From contig JAKSGN010000033.1 of the NCBI GenBank assembly GCA_024180945.1, positions 806,001 through 870,000 of the forward strand: a DNA stretch of 64,000 bases, in the 5' to 3' direction. The translations under genes and the position numbers were made by a program. Below are positions 25,042-34,897 of the stretch, piece after piece. The stretch's first letter is position 1. Every line of letters begins with the position of its first letter. This DNA is from Macrophomina tecta (Eukaryota; Ascomycota; Dothideomycetes; Botryosphaeriales; Botryosphaeriaceae). The notes beneath the pieces are model-generated. The model worked only from the letters and a program-made list of their open reading frames with translations, was not told where the DNA came from and made no database searches.

Positions 25042-25661
25042 ATGTATCTTCCTATCCTCCTCACGAGCCTCTTTGCTCTCGCCGTCTCCGCCATTCCGCT
25101 TTCTGCCCACGCCGCGAGAGACGTGATATGCGAGAAGCCCAGCCAATGCCTCCGCATCCTGAGCCTCAATACCAGCATGGACAGCGCCAACCAGATCAAC
25201 TTCAGGTTTGCGCTCCAGTACGGCCACGACACATTAAACGAAAGCACCTCCTGCTCAGCGTCCTGGCAAGCTGGTTCAAACGGCTGGCCCGCCAACTATG
25301 TAAGTCCCGAGGACACACGCGGCGGGGCCCGGAACACTATTTAACGCGGAGTTTTGCAGATCAACTGTGACAATGAGGACTATCGCTGGTCCTTCTCGAA
25401 GTTTGACAGCCTCACCGAGTGGCACATGGAAGCCACGCATGAATTCGTAGACGAGTGAGGATTCCCCGAGCCCTCTCCCCATCCCATGCATGTGTTTTCG
25501 GCACTAACCACAGTCGCCTCAACAGTGGGTATGGAGGCCGCTACTACGCCAATGGCACGGCGTCCTCAGCCGACTTCGACTGCGAGGGACCCAATGACAC
25601 GGAGTGCAGTTTGCGGTCCTGGCACGTCATCAACCTTTTATTCTATGCTGCAGTTCTCTAG
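25042..25661 (+). CDS. small secreted cysteine-containing protein (three exons)
   Basis: Exons are 25042-25299, 25360-25454 and 25526-25661, giving 162 aa. Introns of 60 and 71 nt have donors GTAAGT and GTGAGG and acceptors GCAG and ACAG, with matching phases. The protein opens with a clear signal peptide (MYLPILLTSLFALAVSA, cleavage probably by about residue 24). The mature part has cysteines in VICEKPSQC, TSCSASW, NCDNED, DFDCEG and ECSLR, and several N-glycosylation sequons (NTS, NES, NGT, NDT). Tyr/Trp-rich strands such as NEDYRWSFSKF suggest a beta-fold. The general pattern recalls small secreted fungal proteins of the AA1/Alt a 1-like kind, but I cannot confirm the family. It is a reasonable effector-type candidate by size, secretion signal and cysteine content only. 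Confidence 0.75.
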
Positions 25662-27416
25662 GCGCGGTGGCGAGTGGAAGGCGTTACACCTTCCTGTGGC
25701 CTGCTAGGCTAAGGCTGACAGCATAGCCAAGGCGGTGCCACGCGGAGCTTGGTGATCCCGCGTGAACGACTCGGTGCCTTGCATGAAAGCACATGCCAAG
25801 TTTTGTGTAGCTTTCCAAGGCAGCCGCCTATCTTCTTCTTCTTTCCTCTTATTCATGACCTCAACGAAATAAGACAATACGGCCGTCCGCTCCAGATCGG
25901 GAAAAACCTTAATGTGTACTTTAAATAAATCGCTCCGCGTATTCATATATCATGCAAATCTTATCCACACAAGCTCCTTCCGCTCGCCACACGTTGCCTA
26001 GCAGGCAGTCGTGGTTTCGTCGGCTGATCAGCCTTTCGTCGGTGCTCCCTCCTACCAGAGTTGAGCAGTTTATCCGGTAGGCAACCACGCCACGCCATAT
26101 CTGCCACTCATTCCAAGCGAGTCTGCGAGTTCTGTCAGCTGTAGCAGCCGGAGTACTGGCCACGGCCATGCAACGACGATGTTCCTTGTTTTTTTTGCTC
26201 TTTTATTTTTCTTTTTACTGATGGTGGCTGTTTGCTGCGGCCCGAGCGGTGGTCACATGGGTCGCGGGCCCAATTCGGTAATTTTTTCTGGCCTTCCGCC
26301 TTGGAAAGGGGTGGAGTGTGGCATTATATTCCCTTTTCGGGCGAAGCCAGGAGTGTACAAGAGAGACCTCCCTTGTGATGTGTGCATCACTATGAATAAT
26401 AATGCGATCCTGCTGGCCAGCTCGTCCAACTAAGAAACGCATGGGCGGGTACCAGCTGACGAGAGGTGGTCGGGCAGAGAGACGGAGTCTCACGCCTGAG
26501 TGTGAGTGGCAGAGTGGTACGTACCAACGAGTGGAGTGACATCAGCCGTGGTGAGCCACGTTGTAAAGGGCTCCGGAAGCAAGGCAAGCAATAGCGCGCC
26601 CGCCGTTCCCAGGGAGTTTGCGTCAAACAGTCGTCGCGCTCGTTCGTCAAAATGAAGTTACGACACGTCGGAGGCGCTTCTGGGCACGGCCAGCCCTGCT
26701 TGGCTTGTACCTCCTCGGCCGAGTTGGCATTTGTAAGGAATGAAAAAAGGGAGGTCGCTTCGTGACACCGAGGCTCTGCTCAGCAAGAGAGCTCGAAGTG
26801 CCGGATGAGCGAGCGACAGGGCGATGATGATTGTGTCTGATGAGTATTTGTTGAGATGAGTGGCCTCAGGCAAGCGTCAGGCGTTTCACCGGGTGGCGAC
26901 GGAACCCGACCACGTCTCCCGTTTGGCTCCGCATGGAGTCATCGATTCGCTTTCGCTGCCCAAGAACACGCCGAGGTGGATCGTCCGCCCACATAGAAGG
27001 GAAAAAATAAAGGGATCGTCTGAACCGGTGTACGGAGACGCCGTATGATAGGAAGACACGCACCAGGCAGGCGAGCAATGAATGCGAATGCGATCGGTTG
27101 GGTAGCGCTCCGGAGGACTCGTAGGGCTGCCTGCGCCACTTTGTGGCGCACTCAATTGGTCAGCCACGGAGATATGACGATGATCACCCGCCGTGTGAGT
27201 CAACGACAGCCTCGCGTGGGTGACTGTATCGCGTGCTTCCGTTGTCGGAGTCGCCGCCCACTTTCTTTCACCCCGGACCCCGCGATATATATATCTCTTC
27301 GCGGATCGCTGCTATATGACTTCAAGTCTTCTTTCATCAGGAGCGATCCCCGCCCTCTCACACTCTCTCAACAATCCTCAACACCACTCAACCCTTCCAA
27401 CCTTTCTCTGAACAAC
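25662..27416. other. intergenic, promoter of the 127-aa gene at right end
   Basis: No gene is visible. The right end carries a good TATA box (27284-27294) and a CAAC/pyrimidine-rich leader upstream of the next gene. An open frame running into that gene from 27045 has no protein-like features before its ATG. Confidence 0.55.
27284..27294 (+). promoter_or_regulatory. TATA box
   Basis: GATATATATAT lies 123 nt upstream of the start codon at 27417 and is followed by a leader rich in CTC and CAAC before AACAACATGG. Position and composition fit a TATA-driven promoter with a ~90-nt 5'UTR. Confidence 0.6.
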
Positions 27417-27800
27417 ATGGGCCAAAGACACAATCGAAAGCGCACGAGGAGTCGCCCGCGTAACCGCCGTTCAAACAACCACACGCGCGACTCCTCGGTC
27501 GACAGTTCCTTTTCGACGTTTTCAACCTTTTCTTCCGAGTCCTCTTTCGCCGGCATGCCATCTTACCCGCAATACCAGCGTTACCCGGGCTTCGCCAACC
27601 CACCCGCGGCGCACTGGCATCAGCAGTACTCAGCCTGGCACCTCCGCCAGGAGCTGGAAAGGAAACAGCAGGAAGAAGCGCTGGAGAAGCAGCGCCTCCG
27701 CCTGTTCGGCGGCGAGGCGACGGACGGCGCGGAGCTGTGCGGGCCCATGCTCAAGGTCGTGATGGACCTGTTCGACGACATCGACTACATTGATCCCTGA
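27417..27800 (+). CDS. small conserved Pezizomycotina protein, 127 aa
   Basis: This is a single-exon gene. The start at 27417 is favoured by its leader, the TATA box upstream, and the conserved opening MGQRHNRKRTRSRPRNRR. The N-terminus is strongly basic (a likely nuclear-localisation-type patch), followed by a Ser/Phe-rich segment. After a Pro/Tyr-rich linker comes a helical region (SAWHLRQELERKQQEEALEK) and a conserved end with RLRLFGGE, LCGPMLKVVMDLF and DDIDYIDP. I recognise this domain order from uncharacterised short proteins in other filamentous ascomycetes. Function is unknown. There is no signal peptide or membrane helix. Confidence 0.8.
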   Translation: MGQRHNRKRTRSRPRNRRSNNHTRDSSVDSSFSTFSTFSSESSFAGMPSYPQYQRYPGFANPPAAHWHQQYSAWHLRQELERKQQEEALEKQRLRLFGGEATDGAELCGPMLKVVMDLFDDIDYIDP

Positions 27801-28952
27801 AATGTCGCTCTGTTCCATCGCACTGCACATCCCTCCACACTTCCGCGCCAGCCCCGAAGCCATGTCTTCGCCCGCTCATCCTGTTCGAGCCTGTCAATAA
27901 GCCACAGCACCGCGTGGTTACCGGATAACGATCACGACACGATACGGCGTTTCGGACGTATATGAAACCCTTTTCTCTCAAGCATTCCTGGAGTTGAACA
28001 ACAGGCGGCGCAAAGCATTTCAAGAACGGGCGTTTCGAGCTCTTTTTTTTTTTTCCCTTCTCATTCCTTCTGTTCTAATGTACTACTATTTGAACGATGA
28101 CGCCGCTCAACCTTTCCTCATCGAGAACGGTTTCTCGACCAAACAAAAAAAAACTCAGACCGGAGGCGTGGGACCAATTACCCGAGCCAGGACTTGTAGC
28201 AGTGAAGGCAAGGCTGCTACGCTTCTCTCCAGCAGACGCAGTCTTGCTGGATCGGTTCGAAAGTGCTCGGGCCTTAGGACTCTGGTTATCTCTGCATTTT
28301 GTGTGTATAGAGTGGCGGAAGAGAAGGATACATAAGGACGGAGGCGGTTTGAATTTTTCAGCTTGATGCACGCATCTCATTTTCCTAATCTGGGTTTGCT
28401 CGAGCGTCGCTGTTTTGGTGCGGAATTCGGAAGTATGTGCGGAGCGAGTTTTTTTTGGAGAAATATCTTGTGATGGCGGAATTGGCACGGTTTATTTTGG
28501 ATACGGCAAAGCATGGAAAGGAGTACTCAAAGGGCATTATCATGGTCGGCTTTTTTCTCATTTCTACCAAGATACCCCGCTGGATAGCGTTGGAAATGGT
28601 CTCGAAGATTTTTTTTTTTTTTTTTCTCTATTCAATCGTCTGCCCCCCATTCAGTGACCACTATGACTGCTTCGTGCTGCTGCTGCCTCCTGGGACAGTC
28701 GGACTCAACCAAATATAAGAGTCACTTCCAGGATATGTGAACCACGTCAAAGCACTAATAGTATCGAACATGCACAGTCACAAACGAGTAAATCCATCCA
28801 TTCTCAAGCCCCCCACACCCCTATACACACAAATCAATAACAATCCCGGGGTATGTCTGCACCAAGAAGAAAAAAAAAAAAAAAAAAAAAGCCCTGACCC
28901 CTCCCATCAATACGCCAAACTTCACATCACTTGCATTCAGCTCCCCTCAAGC
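27801..28952. other. intergenic, no gene seen
   Basis: The region holds the 3' flanks of two convergent genes. It includes T tracts near 28044-28055 and 28609-28624 and an A tract near 28868-28889. Short open frames show no family features. Confidence 0.5.
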
Positions 28953-29204
28953 CTACCTCCTCTCATGCGAACAAGACGAACTCCTCGACGACCGGCCATC
29001 GCCGCAGCGGTCACGCTCATCGTCATCATACAACTCGGCCCCCCTCCTCGGCCCTGAAGTGAAGTTGTACCCGCTGCCGTGCATGCCGTGGCGCGAGCCG
29101 GAGGTGAAGTTGTAGTCGTCGTCGTCGTCGTCGCGGGCGGCGAGCAGGACACGCCAGTCCTCCCAGCCGGACTTGAGCGAGGCGAGGAAGTTTTTGAAGC
29201 CCAT
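28953..29204 (-). CDS. small Asp/Gly-rich protein, 83 aa
   Basis: The single-exon frame starts at the ATG at 29204 in a good context (GACACAATGG) and opens with MGFKNFLASLKSGWEDWRVLL, an amphipathic, coding-like segment. It is followed by a run of acidic residues, two copies of YNFTSG-x-R separated by 14 residues, and a basic Arg/Ser tail. A TATA-like element lies at 29475-29487, about 270 nt upstream. I know of no function. Support comes from the start context, promoter and internal repeat; a non-coding origin is possible because the frame is short. Confidence 0.5.
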   Translation of the reverse strand: MGFKNFLASLKSGWEDWRVLLAARDDDDDDYNFTSGSRHGMHGSGYNFTSGPRRGAELYDDDERDRCGDGRSSRSSSCSHERR

Positions 29205-30196
29205 TGTGTCGCGTGTGTGTGTGTGTATGTTTTTTTTTTTTTTTTTTGGGGGGGTTGTTTGTAGAGAGGCGTGAAAGAGTGTTTATGCAGCAGTGTGGTA
29301 GAAAGGCCGCGATGGCTATCAAGTGGAGTAAGAGGCGGAGATGTGTTGATGTGTATTCTTTTGGAATGGTTTGGAGGGAGTGATGGGCCCTTTTGATTTG
29401 CGGGGCCAGCGGCGTTTGAAGGATACGAAAGTGGGCTGGACAGCTGGAGAAGGGAGCTTGGGCGAAGGAAGGGGCATATTATATATCGCACACTGTGTGC
29501 ATCAAGCAAGCGCTGTTTTTCTGTTGCATTCGAGGGGGCGTGGATGAAGGCCGAGCGAAGTCCGAGGAAATGATCGTCGGGGGAGGTCGGTAAACATTAT
29601 GATTGGCGGGCACTCCTGTGCGAACCGATAGCGTGGGAAGGCGCAGATATTGCTCAATTGTGATGCTCGATTATAGCGCGAGGCAATGCTCAGGGTTTTG
29701 GGGCTAAGTTGGGCAGGTGTCGGTGGTTGCTGTGCGAGGATCGATGAGACGTTGACGTAGTTTTGCATCGTGATTTGAGTTTTTCTCAGCATGCGCTGTC
29801 TTCTGCGTACGGGCAGGGCCTACAAGCGACCGCACTGATAAGCCCAGATCGTCAGCCAGGCTGCGAAATGGGGCTCGCAACACATCAAGACGCTTGTTCA
29901 TAGCAGAAAATCTGGAACATGAGGATGAACAACTGCATTCTATTCCAGCGTTCATACGCGGTCGCTACTACCATTGCCCCACCTCGCATGCCGAAAGCAT
30001 GCAAACAAGGAATATCAGGAATAGTCGTAAATCATCCGCAAGCTACTGCTGCGCCGGCCCACTGCGAGCCTAAACTGCGAACCCGAATATCGAATGTCGA
30101 TACTGGCCTTGTGAAGCAAGCCAGATCCAGCAACTGAACCGGATAATTCTGAGCAATAATAGAATACCGGGCGGGACGCGGCGCGGTGTAGGCGGC
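29205..30196. other. intergenic, promoter of the 83-aa gene
   Basis: The leader of the small gene on the minus strand contains GT-repeat, T and G homopolymer runs (29213-29255). A TATA-like element is at 29475-29487. The rest is the 3' flank of the eIF1 gene. No other gene is seen. Confidence 0.5.
29475..29487 (-). promoter_or_regulatory. TATA-like element
   Basis: On the minus strand the sequence reads GATATATAATATG, about 270 nt upstream of the ATG at 29204. The distance implies a leader of roughly 200 nt or more. Confidence 0.4.
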
Positions 30197-30759
30197 TTAG
30201 AAACCGTGAACCTGCAGGGTGTGTCAGCCATATGCCAGAGTGGCTTGTGCGAGTGCGGCCAAGTCGCCCCAGGCGGATTCTGCGGAGGCGGGCTTACCTT
30301 GATGGTTTTGGCGTCTAGCTCGAGGCCCTCCTTCTTGTCGGTGAGGAACTCCTGGACATCCTTGCGCTGGTCACCCTGGAGCTGAATCACCTCGCCCATG
30401 GCAGTGTCGTTGACGATGGTGCCATTGCAGGCGAACTTCTTCTTGATGACCTTGAGGATCTTCTTCTGGTCGAACTTCTTGGGCAAGCCCTGGACGGTGG
30501 TCAAGGTCTTCCGGCCATTGCGCTCTGTCGGGCATCGGTCAGCTTACGCGTCGTGAAAAGTGAGAGGTCGGTCGCTCCGGCGACGCAGGCCTTCGCGACA
30601 AGACCTGCGCCCGCAGGAAGCGACGGGAGGAGGGGGTCACGCACGCTGGATGCGTATGTGGATATAATCCTGAGTTTGCCCCTTGATCTCGGAGCTGTCG
30701 TCATCTGCCTCCGCGAACGGATCAAATGTCTTAAGGTTCTGGATATCCGGTGTGGTCAT
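30197..30759 (-). CDS. sui1: translation initiation factor eIF1 (SUI1)
   Basis: Exons are 30759-30645, 30524-30298 and 30211-30197, giving 118 aa. Introns of 120 and 86 nt (donors GTGCGT and GTAAGC, CAG acceptors) join HIRIQ to QRNGRKTLTTVQGLPKKF and KTIK to VHGF. The protein covers a short acidic N-terminus (NLKTFDPFAEADDD) and the complete SUI1 domain, with the conserved basic loop QRNGRK, the FACNGTI segment and the GDQR turn. Length matches the family. eIF1 binds the 40S subunit near the P site and enforces accurate AUG selection in the cytoplasmic preinitiation complex. The last coding exon is only 15 nt. The frame is open upstream of the chosen ATG, but eIF1 proteins begin near this point. 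Confidence 0.96.
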
Positions 30760-31691
30760 GAACTCGGTTGGGGCGTCTCGAACGGCGGTGAAGATGGATG
30801 CGTGAAGCAGAAGTGCGGGGCTGGTCTGACGGCGGGTGGTGTTGATGAGCAAGGCGGGAGAAGAGGTGGCCGTGGTCTTGTGAAGTGGGGCTGCGCCTGA
30901 CGCCTCTCTAAGCCGCTTCTGGCTTAGCCTACGCCTGCTCAGCTGAGCCTGCGGTCTACCTATCACGGGCTGGAGCCTCACTCGCCCACAGCAGCATCTC
31001 CTTGCGGTGTTGATATATTTCACGCTCTTCTTCCACTGCTAGTGTTGCAGCTCAAACAACGCAAACACTCTGTGCATGATTCCGATCTTCAAACACCGGC
31101 AGGGTGTTAAGCTGGTTCGAGCAGGCGCCAAGTACCACCTGATACTGCCTAAGGCCTATCGACCACCGAAACGGAAGCTCGCTCGCCCCCCATGGACGCT
31201 TCTATGCCTCGATTATCAGAATGACATAGCCGTTGCCCTGCAACAACCAGCGCGTCTTCTGCTACCACCCAGGGCCGTCAGTTGACGTTGCTCTGCACCA
31301 ATCAGGCGGGAGAGGCAGGCGGCGGTCTGCAGCTTGCCGAGGGGACGGTGCTTCGCAGCTGTTGTTGGTTCACCGATGAAGCAAAGATGATGGTGCCAAG
31401 GGAGTGACTTGCAGGAGGGTCTTCTTCTAAGGGCATGACCAGGCGATGACGGTGCCACAGCTGGAGCGTCTTCATGTCCCGCGCGGGCCAGTGACAGTGC
31501 GCGATCGCTAGCGCCGAATGTCGTCGTCTTCGATACAACCAGCGCCTGAATTCGGCGACGCGACGGCTCTTTTTCTCTCACGCGCCAGCACCATGCCCGG
31601 AACTTCTGCATCTCCACAAGGCCCACCATGAGCTGATATCGCGCGCCCATTCTCATCACGCCCTCGATCACCAATCTCCATCACCGCCCGA
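30760..31691. other. divergent intergenic promoter region
   Basis: Lies between the starts of eIF1 (-) and ALO1 (+) and probably carries both promoters. The leader just before ALO1 is CA- and TC-rich. No other gene or clear element is visible. Confidence 0.55.
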
Positions 31692-33431
31692 ATGTCTGCC
31701 TCTGAGCTGCCTGCTCGCGTCGGCGACGAGCTCTCCAAGCTCGACCCCGCCGTGCCTTTCCGCGCTTCCAAGACTCACACTCACCACACCTGGGCCCGCA
31801 CCTTCCATTCCTATCCCGAGCTCTACATCCGCCCCGAGTCCCTCGCCGAGATCCAGAAAGCCGTTATCCTCGCCCGAAGATGTCGCCGCCGCATCGTTCT
31901 GGTTGGCTGCGGCCACTCGCCCAGCGACCTGACCTGCACCTCGGCCTGGATGATGAACCTGGACAAGTTCAATAGGGTTTTGCGCGTCGATCGCGAGAAG
32001 GGTGTCATGCTCGTCCAAGGTGGTATTCGCCTGTACCAGCTGAACGAAGCCGGAAAGGAGTATGGACTTACAATGCCGAACCTGGGCAGCATCAACCAGC
32101 AGTCAATCGTGGGTGCTATTTCAACTGCCACCCACGGCAGTAGCATGAGCCACGGCCTGCTCTCTGGAGCTGTACGAAGCCTGCGCCTGGTCTTAGCCAA
32201 CGGTTCCACCGTCTTGTGCTCCGCTGAGCAGAACGTCGACCTCTTCCGTGCAGCTCTCGTCTCCCTGGGTGCCCTTGGTATCATCGTGGAAGTTGAGTAC
32301 CAGATGATCCCTCACGCCAACATCGAATGGCACCAGACATTGAAGCCTTTGAGCTACGTTCTGGATAAGTGGGACAAGGGTCTCTGGACTGAGAAGGAGT
32401 TCACCCGTGTGTGGTGGTTGCCGTACATGAAGCGCGGTATCATTTGGTCCGCTGAGAAGACCGAGAAGCCTGTCCGTCCACCAAAGTCCAGCTGGTACGG
32501 TGGATCTGTGGGCTTCCACACCTACCACATCCTGCTGTGGATCGCCAACTACGTCCCACCGATCCTACCGGCCATCGAATGGTTTGTCTTTGGCATGCAA
32601 TACGGCTTCAGCGACGATGCTCTCACATCTGCCGTCGAGCCCATGCGCACCGGTCTCCTCATGAATTGCCTCTACTCGCAATTCGTCAACGAGTGGGCCC
32701 TCCCTCTCCACAAGGGCCCCGAGGCCATCACCCGCCTCTCCGCCTGGATCAACGGTGACGAGGAGACGGCCCGTATCCCCTTCTCCCCGCGCGGCCTCTG
32801 GGTGCACGCGCCCATCGAGGTCCGTGTCGCCGACACCTCGCGCCACCCGCAGCCTCGCCCTTTCCTCGACCCCACCGTGCCCGACGGCCCGACCCTCTTC
32901 CTCAACGCCACGCTCTACCGCCCCTACCATCTGGACCCGCCGTGCCACGAGCGCTACTACGAGGCCTTCGAGTGGCTCATGAAGGAGATGGGTGCCCGCC
33001 CCCATTGGGCCAAGAACTTCCGCACCATCGACCACGCCGTCCTGGACGGCATGTACGGCGACGACCTTCAGCGCTGGCTTGCCGTCCGCAACGACGTCGA
33101 CCCCGACGGCATGTTCGCCGGCGCTTGGCACCGCCGCACCGTGCTGCCACCCGTCCAGGACTTCTCCCGCATGGCGCTCGAGGAGAAGGAGGTCGCCCGC
33201 CGGTCGAGGCGCTCTGGCGGCGTCGACTGGATCGGCGAGCAGGCGGTCTGGAGGAGCCCGCGCAGCAGCTCCAGCCAGGAGAGCTTTGATATCTTGCACG
33301 GTGCGGAGGCGGAGGCGAGCCAGCTGTTGGAGAGCGCAAGTGAGAAGGACCAGATTGAGGAAATGATGGAGGAGGTCCATGGAAGTGTTGCAAGGGGCGT
33401 TACTGGGACGCAGGTCTTTAATAAAATGTAG
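31692..33431 (+). CDS. alo1: D-arabinono-1,4-lactone oxidase
   Basis: This intronless gene of 579 aa encodes the enzyme that oxidises D-arabinono-1,4-lactone to D-erythroascorbic acid with O2, normally at the mitochondrial membrane. The N-terminal FAD-binding (PCMH-type) domain spans roughly residues 35-210 and includes VGCGHSPSDL; His75 is the expected covalent flavin attachment site. ATHGSSMSHG and SLGALGIIVEVEY follow as in the family. A hydrophobic stretch near residues 276-308 (YHILLWIANYVPPILPAIEW) fits membrane association. The C-terminal ALO domain contains the diagnostic HWAK near residue 438 and ends around HRRTVLPP. The final ~85 residues are a charged, low-complexity extension. 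The start at 31692 gives the usual length. Nothing looks broken. Confidence 0.96.
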   Translation: MSASELPARVGDELSKLDPAVPFRASKTHTHHTWARTFHSYPELYIRPESLAEIQKAVILARRCRRRIVLVGCGHSPSDLTCTSAWMMNLDKFNRVLRVDREKGVMLVQGGIRLYQLNEAGKEYGLTMPNLGSINQQSIVGAISTATHGSSMSHGLLSGAVRSLRLVLANGSTVLCSAEQNVDLFRAALVSLGALGIIVEVEYQMIPHANIEWHQTLKPLSYVLDKWDKGLWTEKEFTRVWWLPYMKRGIIWSAEKTEKPVRPPKSSWYGGSVGFHTYHILLWIANYVPPILPAIEWFVFGMQYGFSDDALTSAVEPMRTGLLMNCLYSQFVNEWALPLHKGPEAITRLSAWINGDEETARIPFSPRGLWVHAPIEVRVADTSRHPQPRPFLDPTVPDGPTLFLNATLYRPYHLDPPCHERYYEAFEWLMKEMGARPHWAKNFRTIDHAVLDGMYGDDLQRWLAVRNDVDPDGMFAGAWHRRTVLPPVQDFSRMALEEKEVARRSRRSGGVDWIGEQAVWRSPRSSSSQESFDILHGAEAEASQLLESASEKDQIEEMMEEVHGSVARGVTGTQVFNKM

Positions 33432-34346
33432 GACAGTGAAGCAATACATTTATGAATTGATACTTTATGTCCTTATCTCTCTCCTCTCTTTTTTAAAGAA
33501 GAAGGGGTGCGGGGTTTGGCTATTACTCGATGCTAGGCAGGTCAGGCCATTCATGGAACAAAGCAGAAGTCGAAAGGCAGTCTTGGGCTAAGACTTCAAC
33601 AGCACATGGGTGTCATCCCGTTGAACTGTTGATGTGCTTCGGATTTACGAGGCCCGTGAAAGGAGTGCGCAGGATGTCAGCTTTGGGAAGAGCGGGAGGG
33701 GATAAGGGCGAAGAAAAATGACATGGAGAACGCATGGCCGAGCCCGAGTTCGGCCTATTGGCCGCAAGTGAGTGGATATTCCTCAATGACAGTCTTTGCG
33801 GGACATCTCATTGGTTACAGTGTAAATATCATGACCGAATATGTGCCACAGCCTGCCTTGATTCAAGCGAGAAGGTGGGGAAGTCTGTCAAAGCTTCTCA
33901 GCATCCAAACTCAATCAAGTCATCATAGGTTGACGCAGCCAAGTCCACAAATTCACGCGGCCCTGACGGGTAGGATAGAGCTGATCCATTTCAAAATCAC
34001 TATCCAACATCTTTCCTGAAGTCCCGCGACGAACCAACTAACGAGCGGGAAAGGAAATGATGTCCTGACCAAAAAGTGATCCGCCCGGAAACAGACAGCC
34101 ATAGAAGTTGGGATACCGAAAAACTGGCAATCAACCGAAATGCTTCCATCATAGAGGGTTGCGACGACTCGCTCCCCTCAGACTGATGATAGTGAGAAGT
34201 TAGGACCAAATACCTTCTTACCACTGCAGGTGAATACCAAGTCTTATTTTTGCAGGCAATTAATGCGCGAAAAGACAACTCGCAAAACACGCCCAGGGAG
34301 AGAGCTGCTTTCTGAAGACGCAAGCCAGGACCAAAGTAGAGAGGTA
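33432..34346. other. intergenic, no gene seen
   Basis: The 3' flanks of two convergent genes. Short open frames without family features; no repeat noted. Confidence 0.5.
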
Positions 34347-34841
34347 TCAGAACTCCGGCGAAGGAACACGCTTGGCCCTGTTCTTGGCTGCAGCTCTCCT
34401 GGCATTCGCAGCAGCAGCTCGTTTCTGCTTGGACGGCTTCAACGCCTCCTCAGCGGACAGGAAGTCGTCAAAAAGCTCGCCGTAGTCCCTCTGGGCGGCC
34501 TGAAGAGCCTGTTCCAAGCCCTCCTTGTATCCCAAAGGCGGTAGACGGGACTGCGCGAAGTTCCAATCCTTCGGGTACTTGAAGCTACTGGTCTTGGCCT
34601 TCGGATGGTACCAGAAGTACCAGTGGATGGCTGAGGAGTCCTTGTTGTGCTCCAGAGCCACCCAAGATGGCTCACGGCAGCTCTCCCACTTGATGAGCGC
34701 GTCCCAGTTGATGGTCTTGCACTTGGGCCTCTTGCGTACCGTCAGGCACCATTCGACCGCGTGCATGCCATTGCCGACAGGCACGCCGCGCTCGGTATCC
34801 TGATCATCGTTGGAAGTGGCGGTGGTGTCTCCGGCAGACAT
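34347..34841 (-). CDS. hypothetical protein, 164 aa
   Basis: A single frame starts at the ATG at 34841 (MSAGDTTATSNDDQD). The body contains CLTVRKRPKCKTINWDALIKW, SWVALEHNKDSSAIHWYFWYH and FAQSRLPPLGYKEGLEQAL, a mix of charged and aromatic residues typical of a real folded protein. The end is a Lys/Arg/Ala-rich helix (KQKRAAAANARRAAAKNRAKR), a possible nuclear or nucleic-acid contact. I do not recognise the family. It lies 56 nt downstream of the stop of another minus-strand frame; a spliced fusion would require a weak GGAG acceptor inside this frame, so I keep them separate. Confidence 0.6.
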   Translation of the reverse strand: MSAGDTTATSNDDQDTERGVPVGNGMHAVEWCLTVRKRPKCKTINWDALIKWESCREPSWVALEHNKDSSAIHWYFWYHPKAKTSSFKYPKDWNFAQSRLPPLGYKEGLEQALQAAQRDYGELFDDFLSAEEALKPSKQKRAAAANARRAAAKNRAKRVPSPEF

Positions 34842-34897
34842 GGTAATCTTGTTGTTATCGGCGGGAGATGGCGCCGATTGGGGTTGAGTGTCCTCAG

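Noticed and set aside
28248..28275. GGTTCGA sequence as a tRNA box B (also near 31108)
   Set aside because: The following bases do not fit the box B consensus and no acceptor or anticodon stem can be built around either site.
30760..31023. Extended eIF1 with an Arg-rich leader peptide
   Set aside because: The frame is open upstream, but eIF1 proteins begin near the chosen ATG and the leader has no conserved features.
32565..33449. 294-codon frame antisense to alo1
   Set aside because: It is a shadow of the strongly conserved alo1 coding sequence produced by third-position GC.
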